Source of the DNA: Bacillota bacterium
Lineage (GTDB): Bacteria; Bacillota; Desulfotomaculia; Desulfotomaculales; Desulfallaceae
Length of the DNA stretch: 64,000 nt
Assembly: GCA_023439185.1 (NCBI GenBank)
Contig: JAEXOR010000043.1
Span: 45,542 to 109,541 of the forward strand
Direction: 5' to 3'
Shown: positions 50,511 through 59,754 of the stretch, piece by piece
How positions within the stretch are numbered: position 1 is the first letter of the stretch
Layout of the letters: every line of letters begins with the position of its first letter
Program-made: the position numbers and the translations under genes
Notes under the pieces: generated by a model
Told to the model about the DNA's origin: nothing
The model's input: only the letters and a program-made list of their open reading frames with translations
The model's database searches: none

Positions 50511-50806
50511 TATTCTTTTTTGTACTTTATTAAATCATACTGGCCATATTTATGGCCAGAACTAAGGATTAAAGTACTGAAAAGCGCGCGCTGAGGAAAC
50601 TGAAAGAGCGCGCTTTTCTTGTTAAATTTTATCATCTCAGGATGATGTTGTCCAGTTTTATGTATTCCCGATCCATCCGCCCCCTTGGTGGCGAATCCAT
50701 ATTCAAAAACGCTTCTGTCTACTGCTGAACCGGGGAAATTACGGACCCGGACAATTATCTTTTCATTACTGCGGTCGATAATTAACTCAATACACTTTAA
50801 TGTCAT
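50510..50806 (-). pseudogene. Probable remnant of a sensor kinase ATPase domain
   Basis: A 98-codon frame containing IVRVRNFPGSAVDRSVFEYG and FATKGADGSGI, close to the N-box/G-box pattern of HATPase domains (VxNxGPGI...IFExGFTTKG...GIGL). The GIGL box and all upstream kinase parts are missing and the tail runs into a palindrome (CTGGCCATA-AA-TATGGCCAG, 50540-50559) and the riboswitch leader. I read it as a decayed 3' end of a kinase gene; a real small protein cannot be excluded. Confidence 0.4.
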
Positions 50807-50876
50807 TTAATAAGTTCTTAGTATTTTAGTGGAATCCTCTATTTTGTGCTAATTTAAAGTAATATGTGCCAAAAAA

Positions 50877-50901
50877 AAGCAGGTTGTTAATCAGCCTGCT
50901 T
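50877..50901 (-). terminator. Terminator after spoVT
   Basis: Minus strand AAGCAGGCTG / CAACCTGCTT ten-bp stem (one G-T pair) followed by eight T, 34 bases after the spoVT stop. Confidence 0.85.
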
Positions 50902-50934
50902 AAAAAACAAAATCGGGGGTAAAGTCGCCCGGAC

Positions 50935-51468
50935 CTACTCCGTCATTTGCTTGGACAAAAAAGACGCCGCGGTTTCCGCCAGCTTGCGTTCCAGTTCACC
51001 CAACCTGGCTTTGTCCTTCGAGGTAATTATAATAGCACCGATGACATCCTGATCAGATATAATTGGGGAAACGATGCTGCTTGTGAAACTGACTCTTTCG
51101 TCATCCGTCAGGTTGTGCTCCTCCTCAAGCAGGGCGGTTTGCTTTGTCTTTATTGTCTGACCGAGTTTTTCACTGATATTTTTTCTGAGCAGCTCTTTTT
51201 TGCTCCATCCGGAAACGGCAATTATTTCATCGGTATCGGCGACACAAATTACATGACCCAGGACTTCATGCAAAGAATCAGCGTAACCTTGCGCAAATTG
51301 ACCTAAATCATTAATGGGAGAATATTTTTTCAGGATTACTTCTCCGTTTCGGTCCAGGTAGATCTCCAGGGGTTCACCGTTGCGTATTCTCATGGTGCGT
51401 CTTAGTTCCTTGGGGATTACCACACGACCCAGGTCATCAATCCTTCTGACAATCCCTGTAGCTCTCAT
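50935..51468 (-). CDS. spoVT: Stage V sporulation regulator SpoVT
   Basis: 177 residues, the usual length. N-terminal AbrB swapped-hairpin DNA-binding domain (MRATGIVRRIDDLGRVVIPK, ELRRTMRIRNGEPLEIYLD), then a GAF-like domain to the end (GQFAQGYADSLHEVLG, FTSSIVSPIISDQDVIGAII). Modulates forespore sigma-G genes. Start follows AAGGTAAAACCGG. Own terminator; single gene. Confidence 0.94.
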   Translation of the reverse strand: MRATGIVRRIDDLGRVVIPKELRRTMRIRNGEPLEIYLDRNGEVILKKYSPINDLGQFAQGYADSLHEVLGHVICVADTDEIIAVSGWSKKELLRKNISEKLGQTIKTKQTALLEEEHNLTDDERVSFTSSIVSPIISDQDVIGAIIITSKDKARLGELERKLAETAASFLSKQMTE

Positions 51469-51631
51469 CCGGTTTTACCTTCTTTCATGTTGTTTCTTAT
51501 ATAATCTGCCTGAAAGGGGAAAATATATGTCTTGAAAATTAAACCTGTACCACAGGAATCCGATTACTGATTTTGAAGATTTATTTTACATTTAATATAT
51601 TAAATATTTTATTGGACAGGAGTGGGTAAAA

Positions 51632-53110
51632 GTGGATTCTGTTTGGTTGTTGCTGGCCGGCTTGGTTATCGGTTGCGTGGTGGCCATAATACCGGCCAGG
51701 TCAAGAAACAATGTGCTGGAGCAACAAATTGCCGACCTTAAAGCCTTTTTAAACAAGAAGGAGCTGGAGATTGAAACCTTAAGGGATAAATTTGAATCGG
51801 AGTCAAAAAGAAGAACGGCCGCTGAGGAAAAGAACAACCAGATCCCCCGTCTGGAATCAATTATTACGGAAAAAGAAATAGAAATAAAAAAATCAAATGC
51901 CGGTATTGCCGAACTGAAAGCGGAAGTGGCGGGGCTGAAAACATTACTCGAAGAAGAGCGCAAAACCGCCGGGGAAAAACTGGCTCTTTTTAACGAGGCG
52001 CAAAAGAATTTGACGGATGCTTTTAAGGCCCTTTCCGCGGACGCCCTGAAAAGCAATAACCGGTCATTCCTGGAATTGGCGCAAAACGCATTGGAAAAGT
52101 ATCAGGAAAACGCCAGAAATGACCTGGAAGCGCGTCAAAAGTCAGTGTCTGAAGTGGTCAAGCCGGTTAAAGAGGCTCTGGAGAAAGTCGATCAACAGCT
52201 GCACCAAATAGAAAATGTCCGCGTGGAAGCTTACGCCACCCTTACCCAACAGGTTAAATCGCTGTCCCAAACCCAGGCCCAATTGCAAACGGAGACGGCC
52301 AATCTTGTCCAGGCCCTGCGGGCGCCCTCGGTCCGGGGCCGCTGGGGGGAAATTCAGTTGAAACGGGTGGTGGAACTGGCCGGGATGGTTGAATACTGCG
52401 ATTTCACGCAGCAGGAGTCCACGGAAACAGAAACCGGCCGCCTGCGTCCGGACATGATCGTTAAGTTGCCCAGTAATAAAAACATTGTGATCGATTCCAA
52501 GGCGCCGATTATTGCTTACCTGGAAGCCATAGAAAGTAAGGATGAGGAACTGCGGATATTAAAACTTAAGGATCATGCCCGACATGTGCGGACACATTTA
52601 ACAAAGCTCAGTAATAAATCCTACTGGGATCAGTTCAACTCTTCTCCCGAGTTTGTAGTCCTGTTTTTGCCCGGGGAAACCTTTTTCAGCGCCGCCCTTG
52701 AACAGGACCCGGGGCTGATTGAGTTGGGCGTTGAACAACGTGTTATTCTGGCCACGCCCACCACATTAATCGCCCTGCTCAGGGCCGTCGCCTATGGATG
52801 GAAACAGGAACAAATTGCCGAAAACGCTCAAGCCATCAGTGATTTGGGCCGGCAGTTGTATGATCGGATTCGTACTTTGGCTCATCACTTCACCGAACTA
52901 AAAAAAGGTCTGGATAGATCGGTTGAGGCGTATAACAAAGCGGTGGGTTCCCTGGAGGGCAGAGTTCTGGTCAGCGCCCGGAAGTTTAAGGAGCTTGGCG
53001 CTTCCACCGGCAGTGATATAAATGATGTTGAGGTTATTGATAAGTCAACCAGGGTCTTGCAGTCCTTTGACGTGGTTGCACCCCTTGGCCGGGATAAAAG
53101 TTTTCCTTGA
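51632..53110 (+). CDS. rmuC: RmuC-family DNA recombination protein
   Basis: 492 residues from GTG after ACAGGAG. One N-terminal membrane helix (VWLLLAGLVIGCVVAIIPA), a long coiled coil (about 26-115), then the RmuC nuclease-like domain: RAPSVRGRWGEIQLKRVVE, KNIVIDSKAPIIAYLEAIES, FVVLFLPGETFFSAAL, ILATPTTLIALLRAVAYGW. It limits DNA inversion at short inverted repeats in E. coli. Transcribed alone, followed 74 bases later by an MFS gene. Confidence 0.92.
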   Translation: MDSVWLLLAGLVIGCVVAIIPARSRNNVLEQQIADLKAFLNKKELEIETLRDKFESESKRRTAAEEKNNQIPRLESIITEKEIEIKKSNAGIAELKAEVAGLKTLLEEERKTAGEKLALFNEAQKNLTDAFKALSADALKSNNRSFLELAQNALEKYQENARNDLEARQKSVSEVVKPVKEALEKVDQQLHQIENVRVEAYATLTQQVKSLSQTQAQLQTETANLVQALRAPSVRGRWGEIQLKRVVELAGMVEYCDFTQQESTETETGRLRPDMIVKLPSNKNIVIDSKAPIIAYLEAIESKDEELRILKLKDHARHVRTHLTKLSNKSYWDQFNSSPEFVVLFLPGETFFSAALEQDPGLIELGVEQRVILATPTTLIALLRAVAYGWKQEQIAENAQAISDLGRQLYDRIRTLAHHFTELKKGLDRSVEAYNKAVGSLEGRVLVSARKFKELGASTGSDINDVEVIDKSTRVLQSFDVVAPLGRDKSFP

Positions 53111-53184
53111 TTTTACCCGGTTGAAGTGATAAATTTCTTCTTATGAACTCAGAGCATTGAACATTTTGGGAAGAAGGCGCGGGT

Positions 53185-54291
53185 ATGGTTAACCCGATTG
53201 TACTGGTTAGCTTTGTCAACTTTTTAATCAATATTGCTATCCAGAGTTCAGTAATATTTATCCCCCTTTTGGGCGCCCAGTTGGGCGCTTCGGATTTTCA
53301 GGTCGGTTTGATTGGCGCCGCCTATGGCGGAGCATATGTTATATCCTCCCTTTATTTCGGCCGGCAGTCGGACCGGCGGGGACGGACGGTATTTGTCAGG
53401 TCCGGGTTGCTGCTGTGTGTGCTTGCCTTTGCAGCGCAGATACCGGCGCATAATTTAATACTACTGACAATGGTGAGGGCGGCGGTCGGTTTTTCCCTTG
53501 GAGTTACAATGGCGGCTTTAATGGCTTACGCCTACGAGTCCGGGATCGACATGGGGCGGTTCAGTTCTTACGGATCGCTGGGCTGGATTGCCGGAGCGCT
53601 GGGCGCGGCCTTGCTGAAGGATTCAAATATTTTGTTTATGTCCGGTGCAGTATGCTGCCTGCTTGCCTTTTTACTTTCGATTCTTTTTCCGTCAGCCGCA
53701 GGCCCGGCCTCGGTTTTGCAAAGGAAAGAAACCGCGTCTATGATCAATGTAATCAAGGTGGGGTTTCCAATCTACCTGGCTGTTTTTCTGCGCCATCTCG
53801 GCGCCGCAGCGGTTTGGATTATTCTGCCTTTGTATCTTGTATCTCTGGGGCTGGACCGGTTTTGGGTGGGTATGCTGTGGGGGGTAAACTTCACCGTGCA
53901 ATTCCTGGTCATGCGTTATGTGGACAGATTTGACGCCGGTAAAGTATTTGCCTTTGGCCAGGTATTGTCGATCATTGTATTTGTGGCCTACGTCCTGGTC
54001 AGCAAGCCGGTACCGTTGATGGTAGTACAGGTGTTGCTGGGCGTGGCCTGGTCCTGTCTTTATGTCGGCGCATTGCTGCTGGTGCTCAGGTCGGGCGAGG
54101 ACAGGGGCACCGCAACCGGTATTTTTCAGGCTACGTTGAACCTGTGCAGCGCCTTGGGACCTTTATTGGGCGGGATTATCGCCCATTTCGCGGGTTACCA
54201 CGGGGTTATGATTTTCGCTGCCGCTCTCGGGGTGGCCGGGCTGGTGGCGGCAGTCCCCCGGCAGCGCGTGGTGCAGGAAAATATGAATTAA
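53185..54291 (+). CDS. Major facilitator superfamily transporter
   Basis: 368 residues with about ten to eleven hydrophobic helices, slightly short for MFS. The loop after helix 2 has GRQSDRRGRTVFVRSG, the family motif A. Also GFSLGVTMAALMAYAYESG and FQATLNLCSALGPLLGG. Efflux of drugs or a metabolite is possible; substrate unknown. ATG start after GGAAGAAGG. It converges on the SsuB-type ATPase gene with 25 bases between stops. Confidence 0.85.
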   Translation: MVNPIVLVSFVNFLINIAIQSSVIFIPLLGAQLGASDFQVGLIGAAYGGAYVISSLYFGRQSDRRGRTVFVRSGLLLCVLAFAAQIPAHNLILLTMVRAAVGFSLGVTMAALMAYAYESGIDMGRFSSYGSLGWIAGALGAALLKDSNILFMSGAVCCLLAFLLSILFPSAAGPASVLQRKETASMINVIKVGFPIYLAVFLRHLGAAAVWIILPLYLVSLGLDRFWVGMLWGVNFTVQFLVMRYVDRFDAGKVFAFGQVLSIIVFVAYVLVSKPVPLMVVQVLLGVAWSCLYVGALLLVLRSGEDRGTATGIFQATLNLCSALGPLLGGIIAHFAGYHGVMIFAAALGVAGLVAAVPRQRVVQENMN

Positions 54292-54316
54292 AGGGAAACC
54301 AAATATAATGATGTTG

Positions 54317-55072
54317 TTATATCAAATCTTCGTTAAACTCCCGGTAAATTTCTCTTCTAATTTGCAGGAAAGGCGCGTCAGAACGGTTTCTGGGTCTCGG
54401 GAGATGCACAATAAACTCCTTTTTGACCGTTCCGGGGCGGTCCGACATTACAATAACCCTGTCCCCCAGGTAGATAGCTTCTTCAATGTCGTGAGTGACC
54501 ATGATCATGGTAGTCTTTTCTTTTTCCCAGATGCCCAGAAATTCCTGCTGCAGTTTCAGGCGTGTCAGGGCATCCAACGCGCCGAAGGGCTCGTCCAGCA
54601 GCAAAAGGTCGGGCCGGTTGACTAAAGCTCTGGCTATGGCGACCCGTTGATTCATACCGCCCGACAACTGGCTGGGATAGGCTTGCTTAAATCCGGTAAG
54701 CCCTACCATCTTAAGGTGGTCGGCGATTAGTTTTGCCTTTTCCGCCGCTGTTCCCTTTTGCAGGGCAAATTCCATGTTTCCCTGCACCGTCAGCCAGGGC
54801 AGCAGCCTGTGCTCCTGGAAAACGATTCCCCGCTCCAGGCCGGCGCCGGTGATTCTTTTTCCGGCTAAAGCAACCATCCCCGTATAATCGGTATCAAGCC
54901 CGCTGATAATCCGCAGCAGGGTACTCTTACCGCAGCCGCTGGCGCCGACAATACTTAAAAATTCGTGTTGGGCCACACTGAGGGAAATATCCTCCAGCGC
55001 CGGCACGTCCCGGTCCCGGCTTCTATAAGTCTTGGACAGGTTGGTGATAACCACGTGGTTTTTGCCGCTCAT
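54317..55072 (-). CDS. ABC transporter ATPase, SsuB/TauB/NrtD type
   Basis: 251 residues from ATG at 55072, overlapping the permease stop (ATGA). Walker A GASGCGKS, Q-loop VFQEHRLLPW, signature LSGGMNQRVAIARAL, Walker B LLLLDEPFGALD, switch His in VTHDIEEA. The EHRLLPW and DEPFGALD forms are typical of nitrate/sulfonate/taurine importers. Belongs to a transporter cluster with a radical SAM gene. Confidence 0.9.
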   Translation of the reverse strand: MSGKNHVVITNLSKTYRSRDRDVPALEDISLSVAQHEFLSIVGASGCGKSTLLRIISGLDTDYTGMVALAGKRITGAGLERGIVFQEHRLLPWLTVQGNMEFALQKGTAAEKAKLIADHLKMVGLTGFKQAYPSQLSGGMNQRVAIARALVNRPDLLLLDEPFGALDALTRLKLQQEFLGIWEKEKTTMIMVTHDIEEAIYLGDRVIVMSDRPGTVKKEFIVHLPRPRNRSDAPFLQIRREIYREFNEDLI

Positions 55073-55875
55073 ACTCCGGTAAAAGACTCCCTCCACCTGA
55101 TAATTTTACTTTCCAGGGTGCGCAATATACTGTCCATGATTTTGCCAATTACCCCGATGGACAGCATACCGACCAAAACCCTGTCGGTTTGAGCCAGTGC
55201 CCGGGCGTCGGACAACATGTAGCCGATGCCTTTCATACCGGCGGACAGTTCCGCAGCCAACACGCACATCCAGGCGTAACCGAGTCCAATACGGAGTCCG
55301 GTTAAAATAAAGGGCAGCGCTCCCGGGATGACGACTTGCGTAACAAACTTGCCCCTCGGCACTTCCAATACCCTGGACAGCTCCACAAACTTGTGATCCG
55401 TTTGCCTGATGCCGTCCAAAACGTTGGTAAAGATGGGGAAAAAGGACCCCAGGATAATAATGAAAATTTTGGACCCTTCCTCAATGCCGAACCAAAGGAT
55501 GGCCAGCGGCAGCCAGGCCAGGGGAGGGATGGGCCGGATTAACTGAATCAGGCCGTACAGCAGTTCAAACATGAACGGAAATAGTCCCAGCGTCATACCC
55601 AGCCCCACACCTAAAAGGGCGGCCAGGGCGAATCCTGCCAGAACCCGGATGATACTGGTTCCCAGATGGACAGCAAGCTCACCATTGTTAACCATAACCA
55701 CGAAGGCGTCCAGTACCTGAACCGGGGAGGGAAGCAAAATAGGTTTCACCAGGCCGTTGACGGTAATCCATTGCCAGAGCAGCAGTAAAGCACAGGGCAA
55801 TAATATTTGTTTCCATTGAATACGAATAGATGGGAGCCTGCCTTTGGCAGCGGCTTTGTTTAACATCAGTTTCAT
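55069..55875 (-). CDS. ABC transporter permease, SsuC/TauC type
   Basis: About 268 residues from ATG at 55875 (AAAGGA just before); the frame extends further upstream without support. Six hydrophobic segments and the coupling-loop motif with ELSRVLEVPRGKFVTQVVIP and GALPFILTGLRIGLGYAW, both typical of sulfonate-type permeases (EAA loop). Second gene of the importer. Substrate unknown. Confidence 0.9.
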   Translation of the reverse strand: MKLMLNKAAAKGRLPSIRIQWKQILLPCALLLLWQWITVNGLVKPILLPSPVQVLDAFVVMVNNGELAVHLGTSIIRVLAGFALAALLGVGLGMTLGLFPFMFELLYGLIQLIRPIPPLAWLPLAILWFGIEEGSKIFIIILGSFFPIFTNVLDGIRQTDHKFVELSRVLEVPRGKFVTQVVIPGALPFILTGLRIGLGYAWMCVLAAELSAGMKGIGYMLSDARALAQTDRVLVGMLSIGVIGKIMDSILRTLESKIIRWRESFTGV

Positions 55876-55906
55876 AGTCCTTTGGGTAATCTGATTTAAG
55901 CGAGCG

Positions 55907-56902
55907 TTATTGCTTACGGATGAAAGCCTCAACATCCACCCTGGTTTTTAGCAAGTCGTTCCGGTGCATAAATTCCTCGGTGTCTTTCATATCGGCCACA
56001 AATTGATCAGTAATGGCGCCGTCATAGTTAAACTTGTTGATGATTTTAACCAATTGGGATTGGGGTATCTTTATGTCTTCCATCAATAGTTCGATGCATT
56101 CGTCAGGGTTCTGCCCGAGGTATTCCTCTCCCCGTTGAAAAGCTGTTAACACAGCGTCCACAGCCTCCGGATTTTTATCAAGCATGTCCCCGCCGGCCAT
56201 TAATACGGCGTACGCTTCGTAAACACCAGTCCCGTCGGCGATGATCTTAATTTCTCCAGCCTCTTCCAAACGGGTAATCAAGGGATCCCACATCACTCCC
56301 GCATCCACGTCTCCGCGCGGCAAAGCGATGGCCAGGTCATCCATCGTCATATGAATAAACTGGATGTCATTTGTTGTCATGCCGTGCTTCTCCAGAAGCA
56401 AAGTCAATAGTTTCTGTCCATAAGCTCCTTTGGTGGTGGCCACCTTTTTGCCCTTCAGATCGGTTATGGCGCCGATACCGGAATCCTTACCTACTACCAA
56501 AGCCAGGGCCTGGGGCGCAGCCGAAGCAATAGAGACGATACGGTAATTTATACCGGCGGAACGGCCGATGAAAGCCGGGAAATCTCCCATTACTCCCATA
56601 TCCACATGGTTGCTTGCGAAAGCTTCGCTAACCATCGGACCCAGACCGAAAGGCTGCCACTTCAGCCTGAAGCCCACCTTTTGCAATTCCTCTTCAATAA
56701 AACCTTTCTTTTGGGCTACCCACATGTGCGCATAATGAGGCAACGGAACAATACCCACACGTATTTCTTTAAGGGCGGTCGCGTCAATTTTTTGCTGTGA
56801 ATCGGATCGGCTTGCGCAGCCGTTTATTGTCAGAACGGCTGTTAATAAAACCAAAATAGTTAACCAGCCTGCTAATTTATGTATTGTTTTTTTGTTTAAC
56901 AT
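55907..56902 (-). CDS. ABC transporter substrate-binding lipoprotein, SsuA/TauA type
   Basis: 331 residues from ATG at 56902 after AGGGGTG. Lipoprotein signal with lipobox INGC (Cys29 of this start). Body typical of the SsuA/ThiY fold: EIRVGIVPLPHYAHMWVAQK, GFIEEELQKVGF, ITDLKGKKVATTKGAYGQKL, DVDAGVMWDPLITRLEEAG. Ligands in this family include sulfonates, nitrate, thiamin precursors and biotin precursors. The nearby biotin synthase-like radical SAM gene makes a sulfur or vitamin-related ligand possible. Confidence 0.88.
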   Translation of the reverse strand: MLNKKTIHKLAGWLTILVLLTAVLTINGCASRSDSQQKIDATALKEIRVGIVPLPHYAHMWVAQKKGFIEEELQKVGFRLKWQPFGLGPMVSEAFASNHVDMGVMGDFPAFIGRSAGINYRIVSIASAAPQALALVVGKDSGIGAITDLKGKKVATTKGAYGQKLLTLLLEKHGMTTNDIQFIHMTMDDLAIALPRGDVDAGVMWDPLITRLEEAGEIKIIADGTGVYEAYAVLMAGGDMLDKNPEAVDAVLTAFQRGEEYLGQNPDECIELLMEDIKIPQSQLVKIINKFNYDGAITDQFVADMKDTEEFMHRNDLLKTRVDVEAFIRKQ

Positions 56903-56903
56903 A

Positions 56904-57896
56904 TCAGACACCCCTATCCAGCTTATACCCGGCTTGATTAAACCAGGTTATCGCAGTGTTGATATCAAAGTTTTGCCATTCCTGCTTGGTATTGCAGGTA
57001 TCTCTGGGTATCGCCCCCACTTCAACCACCACCACATTCGCCCCCCATTCCAGCGCCTGTTGTGAAGGGGGATGAATACAGATATCCGGTGCATTGCGCC
57101 CGGCGGCCAGCCTCGTCACGGCAGCAATTTGGGCCAGCCTCCGCTCTGAAACGGCGGGAATATTGCCAAGGGGAGTGCCGGGAACCGGGACTCTGGCCAT
57201 AGCTCCGGTAAGACTGGCGTTATATCGCATGGCTGTTAGAAAAACATCGGCAATCTCAGCGCTGGTATGCTCGGTTCCCACCGGTTCCACCAAAAAGGCC
57301 AGCTCCAGGGGTGAGTTTTTAACCGCCGCCAGGGTCTCCAGGCGATTTTTGACCGGTATCCCGGTGTTGATTTCTTCTCGGAGCCGGAGACTGTGGTATA
57401 TAATCTGGATGCCGCCGGACGTAAGCAAATCCGCTGTTTCCCTGTCAAGTTCCCCGGTATTGGCTACAATTTTGTAGTTTCCGGCAATTGCCGACCGCAT
57501 TTTTTTCGCTGTGGCGGCCAACTTTTGAAGGCTGTAATATTCCGTGGTGCGCAGCGTAAGCCACTTTGCGCCTTCATGCAAAAGTTTGGCCGCCAAATCA
57601 ATAATTTCATCCGTAGTCAACTCATAAGCATCTTTGGTAACCCCCCATTTTTCACCGAAAGAACAAAAATCACAATTCACCGGGCAGGGCGCAAAATCAA
57701 CCCCGATGGCCGACCAGACACGCCCGTGATTACCGGTAAGCTCGGCAGCAGCTTCCCTCGCCGCTGCCCCCAATTTTTCCACTTCCGCGGAATCAGGATT
57801 TAGATCAAGCAAAGCGATAATATCGTCCCGGCTTAAAATTTTACCGCTTAAAGCATTATTACAGGCTTTTTTAATCAGTTTTTCAATTTGTGTCAT
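56904..57896 (-). CDS. Radical SAM protein, biotin synthase-like
   Basis: 330 residues. The Fe-S cluster motif is CPVNCDFC (Cys71, Cys75, Cys78; CxxxCxxC). Barrel segments typical of the BioB/HmdB-type group follow: LLHEGAKWLTLRTTEYYSL, YKIVANTGELDRETADLLTS, RVPVPGTPLGNIP. The family inserts sulfur or rearranges carbon with SAM. It overlaps no gene but stops two bases before the binding-protein gene, and starts after GGAGGCGGCAAG. Product and substrate are unknown; the linkage with an importer suggests it acts on the imported compound. Confidence 0.82.
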   Translation of the reverse strand: MTQIEKLIKKACNNALSGKILSRDDIIALLDLNPDSAEVEKLGAAAREAAAELTGNHGRVWSAIGVDFAPCPVNCDFCSFGEKWGVTKDAYELTTDEIIDLAAKLLHEGAKWLTLRTTEYYSLQKLAATAKKMRSAIAGNYKIVANTGELDRETADLLTSGGIQIIYHSLRLREEINTGIPVKNRLETLAAVKNSPLELAFLVEPVGTEHTSAEIADVFLTAMRYNASLTGAMARVPVPGTPLGNIPAVSERRLAQIAAVTRLAAGRNAPDICIHPPSQQALEWGANVVVVEVGAIPRDTCNTKQEWQNFDINTAITWFNQAGYKLDRGV

Positions 57897-57956
57897 CTTG
57901 CCGCCTCCTGTGGTTACTTAGTTATATAGCAACTATTTTTTAAAAAGTAGCCCATT

Positions 57957-58352
57957 TTACATCTCATCAATTTGCCATATATGAGTTTTTACGTATGCTT
58001 GCTGTGCTTCTTCCAGAATCATTCCTATGGTTTGACGGTATTCCTTCAGAGTAGTGATCCAACGAGCAAGACACTCCATTCCATCGCCGGTAATATGGTA
58101 AATACGTTTGGCCGGTCCGGCGTCTGCCAGGGACCAGGAAGATACGACCAAACCCCTCTGCTCCATTGCTTTAAGAGAACGGTAAACGCCGGTTCCGTCT
58201 GGTTTACGGCCTTTAAACATTGGCGAGTCCGCAATTAACTGGACAATTTTGTAGCCGTAAAGGTCTGCATGGGCAAGATTGATAAGAATTAACGGTTGAA
58301 TTAATTTATCAAGGTTGCCTCCTGAACAGGGGCATTTTTCAAAATCCAACAT
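57957..58352 (-). CDS. PadR-family regulator with N-terminal CxC
   Basis: 131 residues. Winged helix of the PadR type: LIQPLILINLAHADLYGYKI, KGRKPDGTGVYRSLKAMEQR, GLVVSSW, ending in a helical tail. Unlike plain PadR it begins with EKCPCSGGNLDKL, where Cys7 and Cys9 might bind a metal or sense redox state. Start follows GAGGAGAATG. It precedes the radical SAM gene by 60 bases on the same strand, so it likely regulates the transporter cluster. Confidence 0.85.
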   Translation of the reverse strand: MLDFEKCPCSGGNLDKLIQPLILINLAHADLYGYKIVQLIADSPMFKGRKPDGTGVYRSLKAMEQRGLVVSSWSLADAGPAKRIYHITGDGMECLARWITTLKEYRQTIGMILEEAQQAYVKTHIWQIDEM

Positions 58353-58507
58353 AAGACATTCTCCTCTAACAGATATAGTCTGATAGTAATGATTTTAGTA
58401 TGCTTTGCTTGAGCTTAATTGTCAAGCTAATTCCTGCCATTGTATTGTTAAATACAGTATTAGGAACTGACTTCAAAACAATAGATCAGCAAAAATAGAT
58501 CAGCAAA

Positions 58508-58542
58508 AAAACAGGGGTTCCGGTTTACCGAACCCCTGTTTT
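58508..58542. terminator. Bidirectional-looking terminator
   Basis: AAAACAGGGGTT / AACCCCTGTTTT perfect 12-bp stem with 11-base loop; A/T runs on both sides. A small direct repeat (ATAGATCAGCAAAA, twice at 58481-58508) precedes it. The rest of the gap 58353-58593 shows nothing else. Confidence 0.8.
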
Positions 58543-58593
58543 ATAAAAATTGTAAAAGCATAAAATTAATTGGACATAACTTTGAGTTAAGCT

Positions 58594-59337
58594 CTACATG
58601 GGCGCCAGCTTGATATTCCCGGCGGCGGCCAGCTTGTCATTCTTTATCGCCAGCGCTCCGGTTACCGACTTGATCCCCATGGCGAAATCAACCGCCCGTT
58701 GCAAATCCGGCTCACCCTGGATCAGGTTGCCCGCCGCGGTGGCCACCGCGTCCGCCAGCGCTGCGGAGGGGGCCAGTACCACTATGGCGTCGGCGCAGCC
58801 CATACTGAGGGAATGTCCCACCGTGCCCGATGAGGTGCAGATGCCCAGGGGGGTGTGGTGCGGCTCGATTTCCAGGGCCAGACGGTTGGTAAAGGGAGAA
58901 GAGCCGGCAAAGATACCGATCCGACGTACCCGTTCAGTGCGGATAAAGATATCACCGCCGTTTTCCACGATTACTTCCCGGGTCCGCCGGGCCAGATACT
59001 CGCCGACATGCTGGGCCACAGCCCCGGCCACGGCGGCCATGGGGCCGGTACCGGCGACCTGCCCGGCCAGCGCCATGTTCACGGCGATGGCCGGAGCGCC
59101 GGTTTGGGTTTGGTGCGGTGCCAGGGTTTTTAAAAACTTCTCGTCACTTAAAATATACTGTTCCAACTGTGCACGGACTGAAAGCACCGTTTGCCTGGTG
59201 CTGTCCATCAGTTCTTTGTTCAGTCTGTGGCGCGGGACGCCGATATCCAGGTCCGTTTCCTTAATCAGTACCTGGAAAAAAACCAGGTCGTCCTGCCGGT
59301 GCAGCAGCCGGTAGGTACGATCAACATACTCGCTCAA
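58594..59337 (-). CDS. UPF0280 (COG2122) ApbE-like protein
   Basis: 247 residues from a TTG at 59337, placed after GGAGGTTCG and overlapping the preceding stop (TTGA). Motifs AGTGPMAAVAGAVAQHVGE, VENGGDIFIRT and LGICTSSGTVGHSLSMG are typical. The fold resembles the flavin transferase ApbE. In methanogens COG2122 proteins work with the COG1900 and NIL-ferredoxin pair in sulfur incorporation into homocysteine; the three genes are together here. Confidence 0.88.
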   Translation of the reverse strand: MSEYVDRTYRLLHRQDDLVFFQVLIKETDLDIGVPRHRLNKELMDSTRQTVLSVRAQLEQYILSDEKFLKTLAPHQTQTGAPAIAVNMALAGQVAGTGPMAAVAGAVAQHVGEYLARRTREVIVENGGDIFIRTERVRRIGIFAGSSPFTNRLALEIEPHHTPLGICTSSGTVGHSLSMGCADAIVVLAPSAALADAVATAAGNLIQGEPDLQRAVDFAMGIKSVTGALAIKNDKLAAAGNIKLAPM

Positions 59338-59735
59338 AAACGAACCTCCATGGCCTGCATGGGGCACGCTTTCAGACACAGATGACAAACCACGCAGCGG
59401 TCGCTGTCAAAACGCACCGTCATGTCCGGCCGTTCAATATAGAGTGCCCCCGAAGGGCAGATAGCGGTGCAGGAACCGCAACTTACACACTTATCCTCGT
59501 TCTGGATGATCTCCTCGGTCAGGGACTGCACGCCTACCCCGACGCTTTTTAAATATTCAATGCCCGCTTCCATCTTCTCCCCGCTGATGTCCATCACCAT
59601 GGTGCCTTCCTTTTGGGGGTTTACATTGGCCTTTAATATATTAATAACCAGATCGTAATCTTTTACCAGCTTGTAGATCATTGGTTGATCCGATATATTT
59701 GCGCTAAACCGCAGTACTACCTTTTTAGGGGCCAT
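59334..59735 (-). CDS. NIL-domain 4Fe-4S ferredoxin of the homocysteine pathway
   Basis: 133 residues from ATG at 59735 after GGAGTGTGG. NIL domain (about 1-75: VVLRFSANISDQPMIYKLVK, GTMVMDISG), then two 4Fe-4S motifs CVSCGSCTAICP and CVVCHLCLKACP. Counterpart of the methanogen protein that is needed with COG1900 to make homocysteine from aspartate semialdehyde and sulfide. Sits between COG1900 and UPF0280 genes, overlapping the latter. Confidence 0.92.
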   Translation of the reverse strand: MAPKKVVLRFSANISDQPMIYKLVKDYDLVINILKANVNPQKEGTMVMDISGEKMEAGIEYLKSVGVGVQSLTEEIIQNEDKCVSCGSCTAICPSGALYIERPDMTVRFDSDRCVVCHLCLKACPMQAMEVRF

Positions 59736-59754
59736 TGCTCCACACTCCTTTCGA

